Assembly (NCBI GenBank): GCA_029934875.1
Contig: JAOZLK010000190.1
Location: 1 to 7,712, forward strand
DNA: 7,712 bases
Reading direction: 5' to 3'
Source: Bacteroidales bacterium
GTDB taxonomy: Bacteria; Bacteroidota; Bacteroidia; Bacteroidales; GCA-2748055
Part shown: positions 1 to 4,853 of the stretch, one piece after another
Position numbering within the stretch: position 1 is the first letter of the stretch
How the letters are laid out: each line of letters begins with the position of its first letter
The notes under the pieces: generated by a model
The model's database searches: none
Seen by the model: the letters and a program-made list of their open reading frames with translations, nothing else
Told to the model about the DNA's origin: nothing
Position numbers and translations under genes: made by a program

Positions 1-1
1 G

Positions 2-2272
2 CAACAGCTGGCGCATGACAATATTACCAGCCTTATTGGCCAGAATGAATCGGGGAAAACCTCTCTACTGGAAGGACTCAAAGCCTTTCATGACGGACAG
101 CTTATCGAGGACATGCTCAGAAGTGACCTTTCTCTTCCCAGGGTAAGTTGTCAGTTCAGGCTCTCAAAAAAGGACCTGGAGAAACATATTGAGCTTAAAA
201 AACTCGATCCGAAAGTGAGACAGGTCCTTGGAAGTCTGGAAAACCTGTCCATTACCCGGGTATGGGAGGATGATATGGATTCCTACCTGGAAATGGGAGC
301 CGAAATTCATGATATATACCAGGAAACGCTGGAGAATGTCAGGGAACGTGAAAATTTAATCCTCCAGAAGCTTGAAGAAATGAACCGGGAAGTGGCCGTT
401 GTTACTGCAGCCTTTGACAAGGCCTCGGATGACTGCGAACTTACCATGGAGAAAGTAGATTCCGTGAAACAAAGTATTAGCGAAATCAAACGTGGAGGAA
501 GGAGGTTCACAACACGGGAGAAACGAGAAGAAATCAGGCGTGAGGTTGGAATGGAGGAAGAAATGCTCTCCAAACTAAGCGAGGTACTCGTCCTTAAGAA
601 GAAAACACTTGATGACAAAAAGGAGGCTCGCGATGCTTTTGGCATGAAAGTGAATGCCGGAGGGAACCTGGAGGAATTTAAAAAGCAGATCGATGAAAGT
701 GTTCAGGAATTGACCTCCACCCAGGAATCACTCAGGGAAATCCTGCAAATGACAGGAATGTACCCCAATGAAAAGGAGCAAAGAGCCGCTGAGATCAGGG
801 AGGAAATCTGCAGGGCAGATATAGAAAAATTGAAGAATGATATTCAAAACCTGAAGAGACTTTATGATACCCACCTTCTGAGCCTTGAATTTGTATTTCA
901 GGGAATGACCTTCGAAAGTGCATTAAAATCGGCTGGGAAGGAAATCGAATTACGCAAAAAGTACATGGACTCAATGGAGCTGGCCCAAAATTTATTCGCA
1001 GCTCTTCCTGAGTTTGAACTCTTTGAAGATTTTTCTTCGCTTCTTCCGAACCGCATCGATCTGGAGGATATCATCCGGGCAAATAAACGGGCGGAAGGAT
1101 ATAAAGCTGCCATCAATTTCCTGACCATTACCGGTCTGGAATACTCCTTCTTTCAGCAACCATCCAGCCGGATTCTTAAACAAAAGATTGAAAACCTGAA
1201 CGGAGAGCTTACCCTGAATTTCCAGGATTTCTGGCGACAGAATGTGGGCAAGAACAATAAGATAAAGATCAATTTTGAGCTGTCTCATTATGATCACACC
1301 AATCCGGAAAAAAGCGGGAAGCCCTTTATTGAATTCTGGATCAAGGATGAGAAGGAAAGGCTCTATCCAAAGCAAAGAAGCAGGGGTGTTAGGTGGTTTC
1401 TTTCATTTTTCCTCGAGCTAAAGGCCACCGCCATGGACCAAAGCAAGAAGAATAAAGTCCTGCTTATCGATGAGCCGGGAGTGAGCCTTCATGCCAGGGC
1501 GCAGGAAGATGTACTAAAGGTATTCGATGATATACGCCAGAAAATGCAAATCATCTACACGACCCATTCACCTCACCTGGTTGATGTAGACAAACTATAT
1601 CGCATCCTTGCTGTCCAGAGAGCCATTGAGGATGATATGAGAAGCGAGACCCTTGTCTTCAGTGCCCGCACCTTAAAGGCGGCAACGGCCGATACCCTTT
1701 CCCCTATTTACTCAACCATGGGCGCGAGGCTGAGTCAACAGGAAATTGTTAAGTCTTATAACAACGTCATTGTCAAAGACCTGGCAAGTTTCTATTTCAT
1801 GAAAGCTATTATCGCCCTCACCGGATTTAAAAAAGAGTGTTATTTCCTGCCGGCAACAGGGACCGATAGTATTCCTATGATGGTCAATATCCTGATCGGC
1901 TGGGGCCTCGACTACATTGTTTTAAACTTTGCGAATAGCGAGGAACATGCTGTTCATGATCGCCTTATGAAGAATCTCTTTGACAATAAGATCGATCTGG
2001 CATCTGAGAAGATGCTGTTTATGGAGGATTTTCCTGATGCGGAGGATCTTTTTTCCACCATCGATTTCAAGAAGCACGTGGTGCAGGTCAGGGAAGGAAT
2101 TACTGTTAAAAACTCGGATTACCTGAAGGACAATAACTTTTCCCGGGCGGTTCTCTCTTCCAAATTCCTGCAGGAAGTAACAAGCGGAAGTATTAAGGCT
2201 GAAAACCTGGATGAAGAAAGCCGTGAGAACCTTGAAATGTTTGTTAAAAAACTTGCAGCCAAATTACGATGA
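2..2272 (+). CDS. OLD-like AAA/ABC-type ATPase with degenerate Toprim domain (5' truncated by window edge)
   Basis: Partial gene: the frame is open from base 2, so the ATG at 113 is internal. The first 37 visible codons carry the Walker A motif GQNESGKT (38-61), which a start at 113 would remove. A long charged, heptad-like coiled-coil region follows (about 320-760 and 810-880). Next come a signature-like RSRGVRWFLS (1376-1405), Walker B VLLIDEP (1457-1477) followed by GVSLHARAQ, and the switch histidine in TTHSP (1559-1573). This order is that of OLD/AAA_15-type ATPases, cytoplasmic proteins often found in phage defence. The C-terminal part (about 1757-2090) follows the OLD Toprim layout (PATGTDSIP, ILIGWGLDYIVL, AEDLFSTIDF). 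However, the motif-1 glutamate is Lys (VKDLAS for VEGxxD) and the DxD acidic motif is replaced by NFA. I therefore infer an active ATPase with an inactive nuclease. No GajB-type helicase follows it. It overlaps the next gene by 4 bp. Its biological role is unknown. Confidence 0.88.
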   Translation, partial: QQLAHDNITSLIGQNESGKTSLLEGLKAFHDGQLIEDMLRSDLSLPRVSCQFRLSKKDLEKHIELKKLDPKVRQVLGSLENLSITRVWEDDMDSYLEMGAEIHDIYQETLENVRERENLILQKLEEMNREVAVVTAAFDKASDDCELTMEKVDSVKQSISEIKRGGRRFTTREKREEIRREVGMEEEMLSKLSEVLVLKKKTLDDKKEARDAFGMKVNAGGNLEEFKKQIDESVQELTSTQESLREILQMTGMYPNEKEQRAAEIREEICRADIEKLKNDIQNLKRLYDTHLLSLEFVFQGMTFESALKSAGKEIELRKKYMDSMELAQNLFAALPEFELFEDFSSLLPNRIDLEDIIRANKRAEGYKAAINFLTITGLEYSFFQQPSSRILKQKIENLNGELTLNFQDFWRQNVGKNNKIKINFELSHYDHTNPEKSGKPFIEFWIKDEKERLYPKQRSRGVRWFLSFFLELKATAMDQSKKNKVLLIDEPGVSLHARAQEDVLKVFDDIRQKMQIIYTTHSPHLVDVDKLYRILAVQRAIEDDMRSETLVFSARTLKAATADTLSPIYSTMGARLSQQEIVKSYNNVIVKDLASFYFMKAIIALTGFKKECYFLPATGTDSIPMMVNILIGWGLDYIVLNFANSEEHAVHDRLMKNLFDNKIDLASEKMLFMEDFPDAEDLFSTIDFKKHVVQVREGITVKNSDYLKDNNFSRAVLSSKFLQEVTSGSIKAENLDEESRENLEMFVKKLAAKLR

Positions 2273-2280
2273 AATTACGA
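2261..2280. repeat. 9-bp direct repeat at the ATPase/peptidase gene overlap
   Basis: The 9-mer aaattacga occurs at 2261-2269 and again at 2272-2280, an 11-bp period with 9 of 11 bases matching. It spans the ATGA overlap exactly. The first gene therefore ends in Lys-Leu-Arg-stop and the second begins Met-Lys-Leu-Arg. This could be a micro-duplication or chance. Confidence 0.8.
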
Positions 2281-3345
2281 ACCCTGTTTTTCGCACTGCT
2301 CAGCATCAGCATCACCCTCATAAGCGCCCAGGATACGCTTCTTCTTTTTCATCCTACAGCTTATAACCTTGAACTAATCGAGAGCCTCCATCAAAAGGAT
2401 GTGTTCAAGCTGGATGCTTACCACGTGCTTGGGGTTTTCCACTCCAGGGAAGCCTACAACTATGAAGCCGCTTATAAGAAGGCCTCAGAGAATCCGGATG
2501 CCAACTTCTCTCTCGTGGAAATAAAAGGGGAGCTACAGGCGGGCGAACTCTACGAATCCAACCCTTGCACGGATCAATTCGAGCAGCTGTTCAGAATATC
2601 TAAGGGAGCCCTCTTCATGGGTGGACCCGACATACCCCCTGTTTTATACAACGAAGCAGTTCATCTTTTGACCCAGGTTAGTGATCCCTTCAGGCACTAC
2701 CTTGAGACTTCCTTCATTTTTCACCTTCTGGGCGGCAAGCAGGATGGTCATTGGATTCCCTGGTTAGAAAGCAGGCAAAATTACCTGCTCAGCGGGATCT
2801 GCCTTGGTATGCAAAGCATGAATGTGGCCACCGGTGGCACCATGATTCAGGATATTCCCACAGAGGTATACGGAGTCTGGAGTGCCGAAGATGTTTTGAA
2901 GATGCCAGCCGACCAGATGCACCGGAACTACATGGAAATGGTAGAGAGCGATTGTGGATCTTACACTTCCTACCATTTTCACCACCTCAGCCTGGAAAAG
3001 GGATCTTTTCTTCAGAAAGACTTGAAATTCAAGAATAAAACGGCACCTCTTGTGTTGAGCAGTCATCATCAGGCCATTGAAATTCCCGGCAAGGGATGGA
3101 AAATCTCTGCCTCATCCATGGATGGAAAAATAATTGAAGCGATTGAACACGAACTTTACCCACATGTTTTTGGGGTTCAGTTTCATCCCGAAAAGCCGGG
3201 TTTGTTTGATCCAGAAATCATTCACCCGCTGTCATGTGACAAGCAAATCTCTTTCCATGAAGAAATTAAGGATGGTGATTCTTTCACTTTCCACAAAGCA
3301 TACTGGGATTATCTTGGACGAATTCTTCAGAAAGCAAGGAAGTAA
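2269..3345 (+). CDS. Exported peptidase C26 / gamma-glutamyl hydrolase-like class I GATase-fold protein
   Basis: This 358-residue protein belongs to the class I glutamine-amidotransferase-like hydrolases, closest in motifs to the C26 family (gamma-glutamyl hydrolase, PuuD). Visible motifs are the oxyanion-loop GGPDIPP (residues 118-124), the nucleophile elbow GICLGMQ with Cys178, HHQAIEIPGKG (266-276), and VQFHPE with His306 and Glu308. The Cys-His-Glu triad is therefore complete. Residues 1-20 form a Sec signal peptide: Lys/Arg near the start, a hydrophobic core, then ISA before Gln21. The mature enzyme should act in the periplasm, unlike cytoplasmic PuuD. The family cleaves gamma-glutamyl amide bonds; the substrate here (gamma-glutamyl peptides, folate polyglutamate or a cell-wall peptide) cannot be read from sequence. 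The ATG lies inside the stop of the upstream ATPase (ATGA), which suggests translational coupling. There is no clear Shine-Dalgarno sequence. It converges on the siaC-like gene. Confidence 0.88.
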   Translation: MKLRTLFFALLSISITLISAQDTLLLFHPTAYNLELIESLHQKDVFKLDAYHVLGVFHSREAYNYEAAYKKASENPDANFSLVEIKGELQAGELYESNPCTDQFEQLFRISKGALFMGGPDIPPVLYNEAVHLLTQVSDPFRHYLETSFIFHLLGGKQDGHWIPWLESRQNYLLSGICLGMQSMNVATGGTMIQDIPTEVYGVWSAEDVLKMPADQMHRNYMEMVESDCGSYTSYHFHHLSLEKGSFLQKDLKFKNKTAPLVLSSHHQAIEIPGKGWKISASSMDGKIIEAIEHELYPHVFGVQFHPEKPGLFDPEIIHPLSCDKQISFHEEIKDGDSFTFHKAYWDYLGRILQKARK

Positions 3346-3346
3346 G

Positions 3347-3376
3347 CCTCATTCAATCTCACCTCATTCAATCTCA
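3347..3376. repeat. Perfect 15-bp tandem duplication over the siaC-like stop codon
   Basis: The unit cctcattcaatctca is present twice with no spacer, at 3347-3361 and 3362-3376. Read on the minus strand it is an in-frame duplication covering the last three codons of the siaC-like gene, its TGA and two more bases. A second in-frame TGA therefore lies 15 nt beyond the first. The duplication fills almost the entire 18-bp gap between the two convergent genes. Confidence 0.95.
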
Positions 3377-3738
3377 ATAAAGCTGATATCCAGGTCCAGG
3401 ATGGAGGCATAATACTCTCCCCTTTCCAGAATATCATCATCACCCTCCTCATAAACCCAGTTAATATTCAGCTTATAGCCATCATTTTCCACTTCCTTAA
3501 GCTTTTTGAGCAAGCGAAGCATATATTTGGAAGTTCCGCTATTAAGGTACTCCATCTCAATATCAACGACCGTATGTGATGGGGGTGCAGAAGAAAAGGC
3601 GATGATCCAATCAAGAATGTCTTCATAAAAAAGCGACACATCCTCAGGAATGGAACGACCCTTAAATTTAATTTTACCGGAAGGATCCAGCAATACGTAT
3701 GGCGTCTTCTGAGTCGGCTTAAACTCTAGTTTGTCCAT
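3364..3738 (-). CDS. SiaC-family (DUF1987) regulatory phosphoprotein
   Basis: The 124-residue protein has the full family length and pattern: an N-terminal TPYVLLDPSGKIKFKGRSIPED segment (residues 12-33), an amphipathic helix FYEDILDWI (37-45), the core strand and loop EMEYLNSGTSK (61-71), and the acidic strand NWVYEEGDDD (93-102) followed by Glu105. In Pseudomonas, SiaC is reversibly phosphorylated on a Thr in the YLNTSS loop by the kinase SiaB and dephosphorylated by the PP2C phosphatase SiaA, controlling a diguanylate cyclase and aggregation. Here the loop reads YLNSGTSK, so the acceptor position is Ser67, with Thr69 nearby. No siaA, siaB or cyclase gene lies in the window. The gene is 44 bp downstream of tsaD on the same strand and is probably co-transcribed with it. 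The family call rests on recognised motifs. Its target here is unknown. Confidence 0.85.
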   Translation of the reverse strand: MDKLEFKPTQKTPYVLLDPSGKIKFKGRSIPEDVSLFYEDILDWIIAFSSAPPSHTVVDIEMEYLNSGTSKYMLRLLKKLKEVENDGYKLNINWVYEEGDDDILERGEYYASILDLDISFIEIE

Positions 3739-3782
3739 CCTCGGTTGAATTTCTATTCCAATATAATAATTTTTTAAGTATA
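3739..3782 (-). other. tsaD to siaC-like intergenic gap
   Basis: This is a 44-bp AT-rich spacer between two same-strand genes. Read on the minus strand it is A/T-rich and ends in CCGAGG directly against the siaC-like ATG, too close to act as a normal Shine-Dalgarno. It holds no convincing stem-loop with a T tract, so read-through from tsaD is expected. A partial match to the Bacteroidota -7 box is present but not exact. Confidence 0.5.
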
Positions 3783-4802
3783 TCAGAAATGCATTCTGGC
3801 CAAAGGAGCAATCTCATCGGAGGCAAATTCTCCTTTTAGATATCTGTAGTAAGCGCTTATTCCTATCATTGCAGCATTATCGGTTGTAAACCTGAATGCA
3901 GGAAGGTGAAGTTTCCATCCCTGCTTTTCAGCTTCCTCGCTTATTGCGGACCTCAATCCCGAGTTCGCGGAAACGCCTCCCGCAAGGGCGATCTCCCTTA
4001 CCCCTGTTTTCTTTGCAGCCCTTTTTAACTTGTTCATCAGGATATCAACAATGGTATATTGCAAAGATGCAGCCAAATCGCTGCGGTTCATTTCGATGAA
4101 TCCCGGATCCTCCTTCAGCTGATCTCTGAGAAAATAAAGAAAAGATGTTTTTAATCCGCTGAATGAGTAGTCAAAGCCCTCAAGGCGAGGCTTGCTGAAT
4201 TTGAATCTAAGGGGATCTCCCGAGGCAGCAAGGCGATCCACATGAGGTCCGCCAGGGTATGGAAGGTCCATTAGTTTTGCACATTTATCGAAGGCCTCTC
4301 CTGCCGCATCATCAATAGTCCGGCCAATGATCTCCATCTTGTGATGATCCTTTACCAACACCAGCTGGGAGTGTCCGCCTGACACCAGCAGACATAGAAA
4401 GGGAAATGCAGGAGCGTGGTCCTCTCCCCCGCTTTCCAAAATAAAGTGAACAAGTATATGAGCCTGGAGGTGATTTACCTCAATCAAGGGGATTCCAAGC
4501 CCGGCACTAAATCCCTTTGCAAAGGAGGCTCCCACCAGCAGGGAACCCAGTAATCCGGGTCCGCGGGTAAAGGCAACAGCATCGATTTCCGAAGCCTGAA
4601 CACCAGCCTGTTTAAGCGCAGTGTCAACAACGGGTACAATATTTTGCTGATGGGCTCGTGAGGCAAGTTCAGGCACCACTCCCCCATACTTTATATGTAC
4701 ATCCTGCCCGGCAATAACATTGGATAGTAATACTCTGTCTCTCAATACAGCTGCAGATGTATCATCACATGAAGATTCAATGCCAAGAATGACCGTGCCC
4801 AT
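3783..4802 (-). CDS. tsaD: tRNA N6-adenosine threonylcarbamoyltransferase TsaD
   Basis: This 339-residue protein is the universal Kae1/Qri7/TsaD ASKHA-fold enzyme. It transfers the threonylcarbamoyl group from threonylcarbamoyl-AMP (made by TsaC/Sua5) to A37 of ANN-decoding tRNAs. In bacteria it works in the cytoplasm with TsaB and TsaE, neither of which is encoded here. All hallmarks are visible: the N-terminal GIESSCDDTS (residues 7-16), RGPGLLGSLLVG (80-91), the metal-binding NHLQAH with His111 and His115, the nucleotide-binding VSGGHSQL (140-147), DDAAGEAFDKCAK (164-176), LPYPGGP (180-186), FSGLKTS (214-220), LAGGVSANS (273-281), and TDNAAMIG with metal ligand Asp308. Length and termini are normal, ending PLARMHF where PLARMPF-like ends are common. 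The ATG has an A-rich leader and no Shine-Dalgarno. It is divergent from the tamB-like gene and leads the siaC-like gene. Confidence 0.98.
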   Translation of the reverse strand: MGTVILGIESSCDDTSAAVLRDRVLLSNVIAGQDVHIKYGGVVPELASRAHQQNIVPVVDTALKQAGVQASEIDAVAFTRGPGLLGSLLVGASFAKGFSAGLGIPLIEVNHLQAHILVHFILESGGEDHAPAFPFLCLLVSGGHSQLVLVKDHHKMEIIGRTIDDAAGEAFDKCAKLMDLPYPGGPHVDRLAASGDPLRFKFSKPRLEGFDYSFSGLKTSFLYFLRDQLKEDPGFIEMNRSDLAASLQYTIVDILMNKLKRAAKKTGVREIALAGGVSANSGLRSAISEEAEKQGWKLHLPAFRFTTDNAAMIGISAYYRYLKGEFASDEIAPLARMHF

Positions 4803-4814
4803 GACAAGTTTTTT

Positions 4815-4822
4815 TACTTTTG
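4815..4822 (+). promoter_or_regulatory. Candidate Bacteroidota -7 box for the tamB-like gene
   Basis: TACTTTTG matches the Bacteroidota sigma-A -7 consensus TAnnTTTG exactly. Transcription would begin near 4829, giving a leader of about 25 nt before 4854. No TTTG-type -33 element is visible at the expected distance upstream, where the tsaD start region lies, so this remains a candidate only. Confidence 0.4.
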
Positions 4823-4841
4823 TAACATTCGGATAATTGAA

Positions 4842-4846
4842 GAGGA
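4842..4846 (+). promoter_or_regulatory. Shine-Dalgarno-like GAGGA ahead of the tamB-like ATC start
   Basis: GAGGA lies 7 nt before the ATC codon at 4854, an ideal spacing. It supports initiation at that codon even though ATC is not a standard start. No comparable motif is seen at the other junctions in this window, so it may be significant, although Bacteroidota rely little on Shine-Dalgarno pairing. Confidence 0.4.
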
Positions 4847-4853
4847 CGAAGGT

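Larger units (their letters stand above)
4803..4853. promoter_or_regulatory. 51-bp divergent tsaD/tamB-like intergenic region
   Basis: This short AT-rich spacer must hold at least the 5' leader of tsaD and of the tamB-like gene, unless their promoters lie inside the opposite coding regions. It contains a 7-T run (4809-4815), a plus-strand TAnnTTTG match (4815-4822) and a GAGGA (4842-4846). On the minus strand only a 7-of-8 match to the -7 consensus (TACCTTCG, 4854 back to 4847) is seen, and no -33 element. Confidence 0.5.

Noticed and set aside
113..2272. ATPase gene starting at the ATG at 113
   Set aside because: The frame is open to base 2 and those 37 codons encode the essential Walker A motif, so this ATG is internal and the gene begins outside the window.
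2751..3069. Overlapping frames inside the peptidase gene (plus 2751-3038, minus 2764-3069)
   Set aside because: They are shadows of the C26 coding sequence, which carries the catalytic motifs through this stretch.
2..3345. Gabija (GajA/GajB) or PARIS (AriA/AriB) system
   Set aside because: The following gene is an exported C26 peptidase, not a UvrD-like helicase or a separate Toprim effector, and the Toprim residues needed for GajA nuclease activity are missing. A partner upstream of the window cannot be excluded.
3346..3363. Bidirectional terminator between the convergent genes
   Set aside because: The 18-bp spacer is made of the 15-bp direct repeat and contains no inverted repeat or T tract able to form a hairpin terminator.
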